From: Amyelois transitella
Taxonomy: Eukaryota > Arthropoda > Insecta > Lepidoptera > Pyralidae
Assembly (NCBI RefSeq): GCF_032362555.1
Contig: NC_083530.1
Coordinates: 5,362,001 to 5,426,000, forward strand
DNA length: 64,000 nucleotides
Reading direction: 5' to 3'
Under the pieces are notes generated by a model. The model saw only the letters and a program-made list of their open reading frames with translations, made no database searches and had not been told where the DNA came from. The position numbers were made by a program, and so were the translations under genes. Each line of letters begins with the position of its first letter. Position 1 is the first letter of the stretch. This document shows positions 1 through 10,432 of this stretch, piece after piece.

Positions 1-75
1 GGTAAGGCAGAGAATACATTTTTCCACCTGCCACAATCCCTGCATACTTTATAGGTACCGGGAGGACAGTTTCTT
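1..75 (-). repeat. SINE2-like remnant
   Basis: Diverged end of the short interspersed element that I call SINE2 here. Plus-strand words such as CCACAATCCCTGCATACTT match the reverse orientation of better copies at 15795-15955 and 47255-47421. It is cut by the window edge. Confidence 0.45.
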
Positions 76-169
76 CTTGAAAAAACTTGGTTTTGGGGTC
101 AGAGGTACCCATTAAGCTACTCCACAGTGAGATGCTGATGCATTGAAATTTTATTTTTATTTACTGTTG

Positions 170-395
170 TACTGTGTGGTTCCCAGCACCAATAAAAAAA
201 AGAAAAGGACCACTTGGTCTCATTCCCATGGATACTATTCCTATGGCTACTAAGGGATAGGCTTATGAACTTGAGATTCTTCTTTTAGGCTATGGGCTTG
301 CAACCTGTCAATATTATCTTTAAGCCAATCAGCTGCATGTGGCGCATCAATTTTTACAAGACTGTTGGCTCTGTCTACCACGCAAGGAATATAGA
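170..395 (+). repeat. SINE1-like element, diverged copy
   Basis: Diverged copy of the dominant family of this window (SINE1 here). Full copies open with GCCGTGTGGTTCCCGGCACC, carry GGCGACTAAGGGATAGGC and GGGCTAGCAACCTGTCAC internally, and end with CTACCCCGCAAGGGATATAG followed by an (ATGT)n tail. This copy keeps the order of all blocks but has many substitutions. Confidence 0.75.
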
Positions 396-397
396 CA

Positions 398-560
398 TAA
401 TAAAATGTTTGTTTGTTTGTTTGTAATATCTTTATTGCATAGAAATTTACACAGAAACAAGAAAATAGTAAGTACAGTTATAAAAGAAACAAATAACTTG
501 CAATGACGGACTTATCCCATGAAGGGATCTCTTCTAATCAACCAGCAAACAATAAAGGAA
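398..560 (-). repeat. 3' tail of a non-LTR retrotransposon
   Basis: On the minus strand this reads as a 3' end with an AATAAA-type signal and a (CAAA)n tail. The same segment, with few differences, recurs at 40498-40650. The plus strand shows TTTGTTTGTTTGTAATATCT in both. It is probably a 5'-truncated LINE insertion. Confidence 0.5.
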
Positions 561-1009
561 ATATATAATTCAGTAAAAAGCGGCAAGTCACAGTTATTAT
601 TTACTGTTTATGACAGTACCATAGGTACCTTTAGATATGAACATATGAAGGTTTCATTCAAGACCTAGGTAAAGGCATTGGTAAATTGACGACCCTATTA
701 GAGACAATGGATAAATCTAGAACCTTAAAGATATTTTTAATTAGATAGTGCCATTATCTTAGGTCTTGAATAGGAATTCTGCTCCACAACTAGGCAAATA
801 GAAAATAATAATAGCACAATGTATTAATTTTTTTAGCGCAAATAACTGAATGAGGTACTCTTGATAATTGATCTATGTAATGTAACCCTAGTAAGTACCA
901 CCTAGAAAAAGTTACATGTTAATATTGTTGACGACGGCAATCTATTTTTAGTTTCATGTACAATTACAAGTATCTAATAAGCTACTCGGCACTAAATAAA
1001 AGAACTTAC

Positions 1010-1093
1010 CACTCTATTCTTTGCAATTTCGTCGTAAGAAAGATACGAAAAGATTTTCTCTAAAACAACGACGGGAAGAGATAGGAGATCCAT
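1010..1093 (-). CDS. F-box protein, first coding exon (FBXO28-like)
   Basis: The 28 codons from the ATG at 1093 read MDLLSLPVVVLEKIFSYLSY then DEIAKNRV. This is the N-terminal half of an F-box, the Skp1-binding motif of SCF ubiquitin-ligase adaptors. The order LP-x-V-hydrophobic-E-x-I-hydrophobic-S-hydrophobic-SYDEI is close to the FBXO28 F-box. The exon ends in phase 0 at a good donor, GTAAGT (1009-1004 on the minus strand). The rest of the F-box must lie on later exons beyond the left edge or in the first kilobase, where I could not identify it. The open frame continues upstream of the ATG, but the ATG fits F-box proteins that begin almost directly with the motif. The family is clear; the FBXO28 assignment is an inference from motif wording only. 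Confidence 0.65.
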
Positions 1094-1630
1094 TATACGG
1101 CCGTCGGTGACAATATAAAATAATATCACTGTTATCTCACATTCACGATTTAAAAACCATTTTATTCTCACACAATGTTTACACTTCTCGACCTTTTTCA
1201 ACAAAGGCGTTTTCTTCGCGATGTTTCTGTCTTCCGTCAAATTTAGAAATAGCATATGCCTCTTTCCCGTTTATATTGAGAAGCTTTGTGTGAGTGTGAG
1301 GGAGATAGGAATAAATGATGTCAGCCCAAAGTGTCAGCCGTCCTTTTCGTCAGTCATTGGTTGGTCATTGGGCAAAGCATACATTGACATTTGTAATACG
1401 TTCGAATTCACGCAAACATCCAAAAAGTACCATGAGTCGTAAAATAAAATTTTTAAATGACATTTATGTAGGTACATATAGAATTAAGTTTCCTTTTTTA
1501 ACGAAATAGTTCTCTGACATCCAAATTTTTTACATGAACTGTGAACATTATAACAAGCTACAAGCTACAAAATAACATAAACAACTATTGCTTTCCATTG
1601 TTTGGTACCGTAATATAAAAGTACCCGGTT
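1094..1630. other. Upstream region of the F-box gene
   Basis: Probable 5' UTR and promoter of the minus-strand F-box gene. I see no TE family shared with the rest of the window and no convincing coding exon. Short frames on the plus strand (1221-1442, 1315-1509) lack protein-like features. Confidence 0.3.
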
Positions 1631-1854
1631 GACCGAGCTTTGCTCGGTCTACCAGAGATGGCGCTGATATAGTTTCTTAAAATACGGTTTTCAAAATGTT
1701 TATATATCTTGGGAACCGAGCTTTTCTCGAACCTAGGACCTTGACCTTGAGCCGAAAAGCCCCTAATCTGTAACTCATGAAAATCGTTGGAGCCGTTTCC
1801 GAGATCCTGATTATATATATATTATACAAGAATTGCTCGTTTAAATATATTAGA
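1631..1854 (-). mobile_element. Non-autonomous Helitron, GCTCGG-hairpin family
   Basis: On the minus strand it starts TCTAATATATTTAAACGAGC and finishes with the palindrome ACCGAGCAAAGCTCGGT. A second copy lies in opposite orientation at 11349-11580. A 5' TC plus a short hairpin at the 3' end is the Helitron signature. Confidence 0.65.
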
Positions 1855-2002
1855 TACATTAAGCTTTGATTGCCATCTAGCGACTAGTAGATTAATATTT
1901 GAAAAAGCCTAAATATATACTTAGCTCACTATTGTAGTGACTTATACTGTAGAGAGGAATTTAACTAGAGTATTTCGATCAAACTGGGAATTTTCTGGCG
2001 AA

Positions 2003-2160
2003 AGGTTAGGTCAAGAGTACCATAAACCAACAATCTGCACGAAGAGAATCATGAATGTGGATGAAGCGAAAGAAGGATGATAGGTATGCCCCTGCGCTAC
2101 TATATTCATTGTGGCAACGGCAAGTGGAAAGATTCTTCCAATCCAACTCCTCCGGGGCAG
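2003..2160 (+). repeat. SINE2-like element, diverged
   Basis: Contains ATGAATGTGGATGAAGCGAA and GGCAAGTGGAAAGA in the order seen in full SINE2 copies, with extra sequence inserted between them. Confidence 0.55.
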
Positions 2161-2384
2161 AGGCGTGATTGTAGGAACATGTATGTTTTGTTAGATGTAC
2201 AGATTGTATCGCAGGTAAGTGCATGGGAGGTGTGAACGATTTTCCGAAATGTGTTAACAATGTTATTTCGTTTTCTTTTGGAAGTTGAATCATTACTTTT
2301 TAAGACTGTACCAAAGGACGCCCGCGACCCCGCGTATCAGTTAGTTGTAACGGATGAGTTTTATATAGGAACATGTAGGTAGGT

Positions 2385-2495
2385 ATAGGCGCATCATAGA
2401 GATTCCAAGCCAGGATCAAGGGTGAACGGCATACCCCGGGCTCTTCTCCAAAGAGGTGAGGATGCAACCGGGACTAAAGCCAGGAAGAAGAAAAA
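2385..2495 (+). repeat. SINE3-like element fragment
   Basis: A third short family (SINE3 here), recognised by GGCATACCCCGGGCTC followed by AGAGGTGAGGATGCAACCGG and AGCCAGGAAGAAGAA. It recurs at 24580-24800, 34655-34760, 43370-43510, 45410-45560, 47765-48110 and 57100-57250. Confidence 0.6.
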
Positions 2496-2499
2496 TGTA

Positions 2500-3312
2500 G
2501 ATACCTACATAAAAAAATTCTTACGGATCAGAAAGAGTCACAAAAGTCTGAAACATTACGTTCGTTCGTAACAACTAAAAGAATCCCAATACTTAGCGGA
2601 GAAAAACGTAAGTGGTGTGTGTCTGCAAGCTTTAAGTCGAAAAGTCAATCATGGAATAGGCTTTGAAACTTGTGTTTCTTCGTTTAGGCGACGGACTAGC
2701 AATCTGTCATCTGATCTCTCAATGAATCTCATTACCACTATCTATTCAAACGGGGCCCTGCAGGCCAACTCTTGAATTTGATTCGTACGCGAAATTCGAT
2801 CTCGACAAAATATGATCTCGATCACAAAACGGTATTCTCGAGCCCAATCGAATCGAAATAGAGATCGAGTCGAAATCGACCTAAAAATATCTTTGAGATT
2901 ATTGGCCCTGTAAGAATGAAGACGTAATAAGTAGGTAAATGCCATTTCAATTTGTGGGACCCAATATTGAACCTGTGACACCGTCTATATATTATTTCTT
3001 AAGGTTATACGCATCGTAACTTTCGTAACACGCCTGACATTCCTATAAAACGAGTTTGTTGCAAATGAAACAAGTTAATAATGCAGTTTGTATTAATTTA
3101 ATGCAAGTTTCCAAAACGTAAAACTGTTCATAGTAAAATACTGCAAAAAATTTTGATTTCCGCTTTTCAAAGTAAAGCCAATTTTTAAAGATTCATAATT
3201 GCTTTTAATTAGTATTTAAAAGGAACAATGTTCAAAATAATATGTCCTTCGCTAAATTTAGCACTTGTACCTTATAAATAGACAAACAAATTACAAACAA
3301 AATACTTAATGA
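2500..3312. other. Intergenic, nothing identified
   Basis: AT-rich sequence without a recognised gene or a repeat shared with other parts of the window. Confidence 0.3.
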
Positions 3313-3374
3313 TTTTTTATATAATACGTTATGTTATTTAAAGTAGCAATTAACATAACGTATTATATAAAAAA
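3313..3374. repeat. Perfect 24-bp inverted repeat, 14-nt loop
   Basis: Arms at 3313-3336 and 3351-3374 are exact reverse complements, built on ATAATACGTTATGTTA. The spacer is 14 nt. It directly abuts the SINE1 copy that starts at 3378. It could be a tiny palindromic TE remnant or a cruciform-prone site. Confidence 0.8.
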
Positions 3375-3377
3375 GGT

Positions 3378-3645
3378 GCCGTGTGGTTCCCGGCACTATT
3401 ACAAAAAAGAATAGGACCACTCCATCTCTTTCCCATGGATGTCGTAAAAGGCGACTAAGGGATAGGCTTATAAACTTAGGATTCCTCTTTTAGGCGATGG
3501 GCTAGCAACCTGTCACTATTTGAATCTCGGTTCTATCATTAAGCCAAATAGCTGAACGTGGCCATTCAGTCTTTTCAAGACTGTTGGCTCTGTCTACCCC
3601 GCAAGGGATATAGACGTGATCATATGTATGTATGTATGTATGTAT
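3378..3645 (+). repeat. SINE1-like element, full-length
   Basis: Good full copy (about 270 bp): GCCGTGTGGTTCCCGGCAC head, all internal blocks, and an (ATGT)n tail at 3624-3645. I see no encoded protein. The microsatellite tail suggests target-primed reverse transcription, hence SINE-like, but a clear tRNA-type head is not visible, so the class remains open. Confidence 0.85.
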
Positions 3646-4676
3646 TAACATAAATTAGTTGAACTTAAAAGAAAAACATTTTTATTTATACAAAAACAAA
3701 AAAAAATATCTGAACATTCAATGAAGTTAAAATGATAACTTTTTTTATAAAACGACTAGCATACTTTACGCCGCCGATCTAGGTAAGGTTTTAAAATTTA
3801 ATATACAATTATTTATTTAATTATAAAAATAATACAAAAGCTAAATAAAATTGATTACCTTTTTTAAAGAACACAAGAAAATAAAATGATGAATAAATAG
3901 GCAATTGCTATAGATAGGTACACAAATACTATTTTACTGATTTCAAACATTACGAAACTGTTTATTTACAACAAGATAACACTGGAAAAAAACTTTTGTA
4001 CCAAATTAAGAACATCATTACACCATTTTTGTTTTAAAATACGATAAAAAAATAAAGCTCCAGGCCATGCCCTTGTATTTAATACGTAACTACCTAATTG
4101 TTAAATAGCTACATCATAAGTTATATTAAATTACATAACAACATGACAGTTACTAGAGGTATAATTTAATGCCATAATGCCCCATCACACTATCACTTTC
4201 CTTGTTTTCACTTTTGGCGGGAAAATATCAACTTGGTATAAAAATCTGTGTTCATTTATCTTTCGCGCCATTTCACAGTTTGACAGCCACGTGAAACGGA
4301 CATCCGGACATAGTATTTTTTTTTGTTATATAATAACGAGTGTGTTGTAATCTAAGCATGGCAAGATTTTTTTTTGTAATAAATAATTATAATTCCTTGT
4401 GTTTTACTTCTATCATTATTCGAACAAAATTATTATTCTCTATCATCATTAATTGTATAAACTTCATTCGTTTTGCATTTTCAATATTATTGCATTATCT
4501 TTATTGCACATTAATAAAAATAAATAAATTTTACGATAATGTCAACACTATACTATTGCACTCAACATATTGCACAATCAATTAAGAACACACCAATAAT
4601 GTGGCAAAATTCATACTTTCCAAGAATTGTTAAAGTCTGTCACTGGTTGGTGAATAGCCAAAATCGGCAACATTTG
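3646..4676. other. AT-rich intergenic / 3' flank of the R&R exon
   Basis: No shared TE and no coding exon. It contains two E2F-like words, TTTTGGCGGGAAAA at 4212-4225 and TTTCGCGCC at 4261-4269, 35 bp apart. The part next to 4677 is probably 3' UTR of the minus-strand cuticular exon. Confidence 0.3.
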
Positions 4677-4889
4677 TCAGTTCACAGAATGTAGATCATA
4701 TGATACATCTGCGTGGAATCCTTCGGGACCAGCTGTGTATTGGACGTTCTGCATTCTTCCGTCCGGGAGGAGCACGTGATAATGGCCGTTTGTGTTTTCG
4801 CCACTTTTGGCCTCGTGGTGTCCGAAATCGTTGCCTGTGTGGTGGTCTCGGATTCTGTACCCGAATTCGTAGTTAGCAGCGTATTGGAG
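4677..4889 (-). CDS. Chitin-binding R&R cuticular domain, terminal exon
   Basis: The minus strand carries an acceptor (TTTAATTTCAG) followed by 70 codons and TGA. The peptide begins LQYAANYEFGYRIRDHHTGN, continues FGHHEAKSGENTNGHYHVLL, then PDGRMQNVQYTAGPEGFHAD. This is the extended Rebers-Riddiford motif (Chitin_bind_4, Y-x-F-x-Y ... G-x-Y-x-x-x-x-PDGR-x-Q-x-V-x-Y-x-A), closest in wording to the pro-resilin/RR-2 group. It would bind chitin in the extracellular cuticle. The exon begins in phase 0. The only upstream exon with a matching phase that I found is 5271-5317, which in turn matches a donor inside the 7178-9409 reading frame, so this may be the C-terminus of that protein. The exon identity is solid; the linkage is an inference. 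Confidence 0.85.
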   Translation of the reverse strand, partial: LQYAANYEFGYRIRDHHTGNDFGHHEAKSGENTNGHYHVLLPDGRMQNVQYTAGPEGFHADVSYDLHSVN

Positions 4890-4958
4890 CTGAAATTAAA
4901 GAAATTTTTAAAATACGAAATTTGAGCTCCTGTTAATTTTAGATATATGTGGGTTATA

Positions 4959-5135
4959 ATACATACATATTATCACGTCTATATACCTTGCGGGGTAGGC
5001 AGAGCCAACAGTCTTAAAAATACTGATAGGCCACGTTCAGCTGTTTGGCTTGAGATTCATATAGTGACAGGTTGCTAGCCCGTTGGCTAAAAGAATCCTA
5101 AGAATCTCATGTTTATAAGCCTATCTGAGTTGGAG
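4959..5135 (-). repeat. SINE1-like element, 3' half
   Basis: Reverse-orientation copy with CCTTGCGGGGTAGGCAGAGC, AGTGACAGGTTGCTAGCCC and part of the middle block; the 5' head is missing. It lies inside the proposed intron between 4889 and 5271. Confidence 0.8.
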
Positions 5136-5270
5136 ACGTATTATTTCTAAAATTCTTAATTAATAAACATGTGCTTATGAGAATCCTTGATTATTATTTC
5201 TTTAATACCGAAGTTTCGGAACATAAGTTATGGTTACCTATATACATACATTTATATTGTTTAAGTTTAC

Positions 5271-5317
5271 CTTATCGGTTATCGCCCTGGTTCGTCTTAG
5301 TCCGGAAATGATTTGAA
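5271..5317 (-). CDS. Candidate 47-nt internal exon (resilin-like gene)
   Basis: Bounded by an acceptor (CACTCATAG) and a donor (GTAAAC). After two leading bases it encodes QIISGLRRTRAITDK and ends in phase 0, matching the phase-0 acceptor of the R&R exon at 4889. Its entry phase matches a GTAAGC donor at 7233-7228 inside the long frame 7178-9409. It was found by phase and splice-site reasoning only, so it needs transcript support. Confidence 0.4.
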
Positions 5318-5793
5318 CTATGAGTGAACCATGTTTTTACAATCCATCAATAATACAATAGGAACATATCCTATAAAAATACTGTTCTGCTAAATTGAAT
5401 AGATAGTTTTTGAGGTAAACTAATTATATGCATCAAAAGCAAAATAATACCACACACACATTACGTTTAAGTACATTCCTTGCGGGGTAGACAGAACTAG
5501 CGGTCTTGCAAAGACTGAAACTATACTTATATAAAATAGTTTTATCGTCAATTTATAATTAAAAAGATTTCTGTAATATGTTTTCATATAAATATTACCT
5601 AGTTACTTATATTGTACATAAGAATAAAAAAAAGTAATTAATTTATTGATTTTGTATCATGGTTATAATTAATTAAGGATAATAAAACTAAAATTCAACA
5701 AAGTATACATAGTATTATTAAAATTACTAATTAAAAAAACTAAGTACAGCAAATTAATTTAGAATTTTGTGAATATATTGTACAAAGTATTTT

Positions 5794-6079
5794 GCCGTGT
5801 GGTTCTCGGCATTGCCGTGTGATTCCCGGCACCAATAGAAAAAAGAATAGGACCACTCCATCTCTTTCCCATGGATGTCGTAAAAGGCGACTAAGGGATA
5901 GGCTTACAAACTTGGGATTCTTTTTTAGGCGACAGGCTAGCAACCTGTCACTATTTGAATCTCAATTCTATCATTAAGCCAAATAGCTGAACGTGGCCTT
6001 TCAGTCTTTTCAAGACTGTTGGCTCTGTCTACCCCGTAAGGGATATAGACGTGATGATATGTATGTATGTATGTATGTA
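5794..6079 (+). repeat. SINE1-like element with doubled head
   Basis: Full copy with an (ATGT)n tail. The head GCCGTGTGGTTCTCGGCA is followed at once by a second head GCCGTGTGATTCCCGGCACC at 5814. A doubled head also occurs in the copy at 63553. Confidence 0.85.
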
Positions 6080-6626
6080 AAGTATTTTTCTTTAGCATGA
6101 GTTTCTTGTTAAACACATTAAATAAATAAATAAAAGCATTGTTTGATGCAAATTACTTAGTTTATTCCAACATGTTATACAGAATATCAAAAAAAACAAT
6201 TTTGCTATTAACAAGTGACTCAAGTTAACTACATTAATAAATAAATAAATAATTTTGCAAACATAATTATCCTAATTTAAAAGCTATGAAAGCACATCAT
6301 TAAAATTATAAAGAGGTAAAATTTGATTGTTTGTAATTAAGGGCTACTTTCATTTTCGTTTGTTAGGGCTTCTTCGGAAATACTGAACCGAACATGAAAA
6401 TTCATTTCAAATAAAAAGCACATTAATTGCGACCACATACGGAGTATAAAATACAGAGATTAAATTAGGTGACAATTTTTTTGAAGTAAGAAGTAATCAG
6501 TACTCTTATGTACTTACAATAATGTACTTACTTGGTTTTAATTTTTGGCATTGGTATTATTAATGTTTTCTATTGTTTTGTTAATATCTTAAAACATTGA
6601 GGTATTTAAACCAGTTCAGTCTAATA

Positions 6627-7106
6627 TACAGGGTGGCATTTAAAACAACTGCATTCTTTTAAACATAGACTATACCCATGCTTCTGAGCTGTTTGAGCCT
6701 ATTTTTATTTAAATTAAACTTCATCATTTTCACATTTAAAAAACCCTCAAAAACTACGTCACACGCTTTATTAAAGACCAATACTACAAAAAGAAATTAA
6801 AACTAAACATGTTAATAAATGTCTGGAAAATAAATTATTTTTCTAGTATCAAGATCAAGTAAAGTACAGAGTTGTCGAGATCGCTCAGCTGAATGAATTG
6901 TGTCGTTGACCTCTGAATCTTACGCGTCGCTTTTCCGCCGGCCGGGGTGATATGACGTATTTAGGATCGTGGATTTTGATACTTTTATTTTTTTTCGTAC
7001 TTTCTGAAATATGTGCCGATATTTTTCTTTTAACGTTTTTAAATATCCTTTAGATAAGTACACTTGACAGTTAAATTTATGCAGTTGAATTAAAAGTCAC
7101 CATGTA
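6627..7106 (+). mobile_element. 480-bp MITE with imperfect terminal repeats, copy 1
   Basis: The left end TACAGGGTGGCATTTAAAAC and the right end (read inward) TACATGGTGACTTTTAATTC are imperfect inverted repeats that both run into ACTGCAT. The outer bases TA look like a TA target duplication, as for Tc1/mariner-type elements. A copy of the same length lies inverted at 28816-29295. No transposase is encoded. Confidence 0.7.
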
Positions 7107-7177
7107 TGTATATATACAGAGAATTTTTTTCAAGACTGAATCTAAGTAATTGGTACTAAGTATTAATTTAGCTAAAA

Positions 7178-9409
7178 TTATAAAAGATGCAATTTATGCA
7201 ATTTCTGGAGTTGCTGTTTCAAACTAGGCTTACGTCTTGGATACCTTTTCTTGTGATATCTTGGATATGAAGGACTCTTTTGTGGCAGTTGGAAGACATC
7301 CAGATGTTGGATGTTAAGGTTGTGGTGACCAACTATACTTTTTAATTGAGATAAACTCAACATATAAAAAGGTTCTATTACATTAGGAGGGCCGTATTTC
7401 GGGGGAAGATCATAATTTGGCACACCGTACGATGTAGACTGTATTTTTGGATAAGAATAAGAATTATGTCTGGCGTATTGAGGGACGCCATAGGAAGCGC
7501 TAGGGTAAGGCTGATGTTTTTTATATTGATTAGAAAAACTGCCCAAATGATTGTTATTTTGGTATCCGACAGATGGTGCATAGTTATAAGGACGATCTAA
7601 ATTAAATAAAGTGGATTGTTTAAAATTTGGCGCGCCGTATTCATAATCTGATGAGCTGAAATCGTTACCATATTCGTTTAGATCATCTTCGTCGTAAGCA
7701 TATTCGTATTTGTCTAAATAAGAAGATTTCCTAGGCTTCCTACGTGGTTCTTCATAATCAATGTCCATAGCTTCTCCTACAGCGAATTCAGGAGTAGTCA
7801 AAAATGTTTTAATCCTATTAAGACTTTGAGGCAATAACCTTATCAGTTTCTCTGGAGAAGGCAAAGTAGTGTTTAATTTGTTTATGGCTTTGGCTGCTAC
7901 TGACCTTATATTTTTAGGTAGTAGAAAAGGTTTGGTGTCTAATGGTGATCGCTTTCTTCTAACTAACAATGTATCATTAATTTTACTACTGTCATTTGGA
8001 TAAATACTTACACTATCTTCATCGTAGGCTGACACTCCGCTACCATCTTCAGTAAGATGTTGGACGCCAGTAGGTTTTGCATTGTGGTGAAGATATCTTA
8101 CACTCCCATCATCATGTGTGTTCAATTCTTTATGAAAATAATATTTTAACGGTTGAATATAATTTAAATTTTCATGTTCCTCTCCATTGTAGTGTTTAAT
8201 TTCGGTGGGCTTATATCCTGAAGAAATGATCTGGCTGGCAACTTCAACTTTGTAATAATTATTGCTTTTCGTTGTAGTCGTATCAATTTCAGGAACTTCT
8301 GTAGCCACAATAGACTGTACTCCATATCCTTGATAATTTTCATATTTATTTGGGTCTTCAATGTCATCAACTTCTTCTGTAATAGGCGTGTGGTCTTTTG
8401 TTTCAGGGGTATATGCACTGGCATATATTTGCGGTTCTACCTGGGCGTATAACATGTTATCATAATGATCAACTAAGCTTTGGGTTGGGGTGTCTTTATA
8501 GAAATACAAATCTATATTTGAATCTAGAACATCCTTGTCTTCCGTCTGCTCTGGTTTGATCAAAGCATTTAGCGACTTGAGTTGTTCATGTGGATTCTTT
8601 TTTAATAAATATTTTAGTGTTTCTATATCTTGAGCAGATTGGTATCCCTGCATTGGACCATATTGTTTTGGATACACGTATTGTGTTTTACTCGGCACGG
8701 CTTCTGTAAATAATATCGTTTCATCTTTCACTTGTTTTTGACCAGTTAGCCCAACATTTCCATTAGGTTTGATAGTGACACCTTGGTCATAAGTTGGCGC
8801 AGGTGAAACGTAAACATTCTTATATAGTTTTGGCTGTAAATACTGGTGATAAGTCGATCCGTATGATCTATGGCTTCTACTCTTTTCAGTTTTGACAGAA
8901 TTCTCTTTCGTTATCCTTACAGCCTCGGGTATCACTCTGATACCTTTCTTTAGAGGTTCTAGTTTAGGGCGTTGTCGCCTCATCACTCTAGGAACAGCTT
9001 TAGAAGTAACTGGACTTTGTTTCTCTCTAAGATTAGCCTGCTGTTGTTCAACAGCTAACTGATGATCTTCTTGGGAATCGTGATAGGCTTTCATGTAACT
9101 ATCAACTTGAGATATTTGCGCCCATCTTTGTAACTGTGCTCTGTGCTGTCTCATTCTTTCGGCGTTGAACATGGCCTGTTGATGTTGCGCGTGTTGTCTG
9201 GCATTCTGTAATGAATTACCAGCTAGCGGATTCCCGTAAGGTAAGTTTCCGTTAAGTCTAACCTTATCGTCTATCCTGGCTTGTTCATTGATAATTTCGT
9301 ACACGGGACTGCCGCTGTCTTGTCTTATTTTGGCTGCATTTGTGGTAGTTATTTGTAGGACTATAATTAATATCGCATTTGTGATTTGTCTGTAAGTATG
9401 TGACGCCAT
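7178..9409 (-). CDS. Secreted Tyr/Gln-rich resilin-like protein
   Basis: Open frame of 743 codons. The ATG at 9409 lies 5 nt after an acceptor (TTTCCAG), so a 5' UTR intron precedes it. Residues 1-25 form a signal peptide (ILIIVLQI core, TTTNA end). Residues 67-125 are Gln- and Arg-rich. A furin-like site RRKRS lies at 484-488. Residues 545-675 are rich in Tyr, with YEYAYDEDD and two SYGVP units (639, 660) followed by KYGPP, like elastic cuticular proteins. A GTAAGC donor after codon 725 (exon end 7234) would splice in phase 1 to 5317-5271 and then to the R&R exon 4889-4677, giving an 811-aa protein ending in a chitin-binding domain; otherwise it ends KLHKLHLL. I do not recognise the specific orthologue. 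A role as a secreted cuticle or matrix protein is inferred from composition and the neighbouring R&R exon. Confidence 0.75.
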   Translation of the reverse strand: MASHTYRQITNAILIIVLQITTTNAAKIRQDSGSPVYEIINEQARIDDKVRLNGNLPYGNPLAGNSLQNARQHAQHQQAMFNAERMRQHRAQLQRWAQISQVDSYMKAYHDSQEDHQLAVEQQQANLREKQSPVTSKAVPRVMRRQRPKLEPLKKGIRVIPEAVRITKENSVKTEKSRSHRSYGSTYHQYLQPKLYKNVYVSPAPTYDQGVTIKPNGNVGLTGQKQVKDETILFTEAVPSKTQYVYPKQYGPMQGYQSAQDIETLKYLLKKNPHEQLKSLNALIKPEQTEDKDVLDSNIDLYFYKDTPTQSLVDHYDNMLYAQVEPQIYASAYTPETKDHTPITEEVDDIEDPNKYENYQGYGVQSIVATEVPEIDTTTTKSNNYYKVEVASQIISSGYKPTEIKHYNGEEHENLNYIQPLKYYFHKELNTHDDGSVRYLHHNAKPTGVQHLTEDGSGVSAYDEDSVSIYPNDSSKINDTLLVRRKRSPLDTKPFLLPKNIRSVAAKAINKLNTTLPSPEKLIRLLPQSLNRIKTFLTTPEFAVGEAMDIDYEEPRRKPRKSSYLDKYEYAYDEDDLNEYGNDFSSSDYEYGAPNFKQSTLFNLDRPYNYAPSVGYQNNNHLGSFSNQYKKHQPYPSASYGVPQYARHNSYSYPKIQSTSYGVPNYDLPPKYGPPNVIEPFYMLSLSQLKSIVGHHNLNIQHLDVFQLPQKSPSYPRYHKKRYPRRKPSLKQQLQKLHKLHLL

Positions 9410-9610
9410 TGTGCCTGGAAAAAAAGGAATTATAACAGGTTAGTAATAATTTTCAGTTTGATTTGATTAGGGGTATATAGATATTGTAATAATTATACTA
9501 CGAGTTTTGGTTTCGAATCTGACTCACGTAAAAAAGGATGAAAAGTTTTTCAAATCTTATCATTGCTGTGCTGTCATGATACGCATGACCCAAAGATTTA
9601 AAGCATGCTA

Positions 9611-9741
9611 TTGTGGTTCCCGGCCCTCAAATCTCATTTTTTTCATTAAGCCAAACAGCTGAACGTGGCCTATCAGTCTTTTCAAGACTGTTGTCTCTAT
9701 CTACCCCGCAAGGGATATAGACGTGATTATATGTATGTATG
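9611..9741 (+). repeat. SINE1-like element, internally deleted
   Basis: The head GTGGTTCCCGGC is fused directly to the 3' half (GCTGAACGTGGCCTATCAGT onward) and an ATGT tail. It lies about 200 bp upstream of the resilin-like ATG, probably in its 5' UTR intron. Confidence 0.75.
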
Positions 9742-10226
9742 CAATTGAGGAAATGATGTGACAATTTTATTTTATATATATAACAACATATTTTGCCTGA
9801 TAGGTAAGATTGACGTTTTTTTTTAAATGAAAGAAATAAATTAGACACGTTTAAAGACTTAAACTGTTAAACTTTAAACTTATAACCGATGCGAGAAATT
9901 CACTTTGAGTTAAGCACAATCTGTGTGGGTTTGTTCATAATATATTCCTGAATAAGAGTAAGTATGTACCTATTACATAGATTTCTCACATTTAAATCCC
10001 ATTGTAAGTCGCTAAGCGTAATGAAACAGACTGCTCATCACTTTGCAAGTACTCATTGCATTTAAAAAGTCCACAATGATATAATATCCGTTGGCTTACG
10101 CAAATGAAGTACACACAACAGATTAGAAACTTTCTTTAAATGTGCACGAATCATGGTTGTTTAAACTGAGTCGTGTTTACATAAGCTACTTACTGTTACT
10201 TACTTAATTATTATTCATCTGTACGA

Positions 10227-10432
10227 AATCTCTTTTTCACTCTCTTCTCTTTCCAATGGATGTCGTTAAAGACTAAGGGATAGACTTATATAATTGGGAT
10301 CCTTCTTTTAGGCGATGGGCTAGCAACCTGTTTCTATTTGAGTCTCAATTTTATAATTAAACCAAACAGCTCTTTGTTGTTCGTTGGCTATGTCTACCCC
10401 CGCAAGGGATATAGACGTGATTATATGTTATG
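10227..10432 (+). repeat. SINE1-like element, diverged
   Basis: Keeps AAAGACTAAGGGATAG, GGGCTAGCAACCTGT and CCCGCAAGGGATATAGACGT in order; head absent. Confidence 0.7.
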
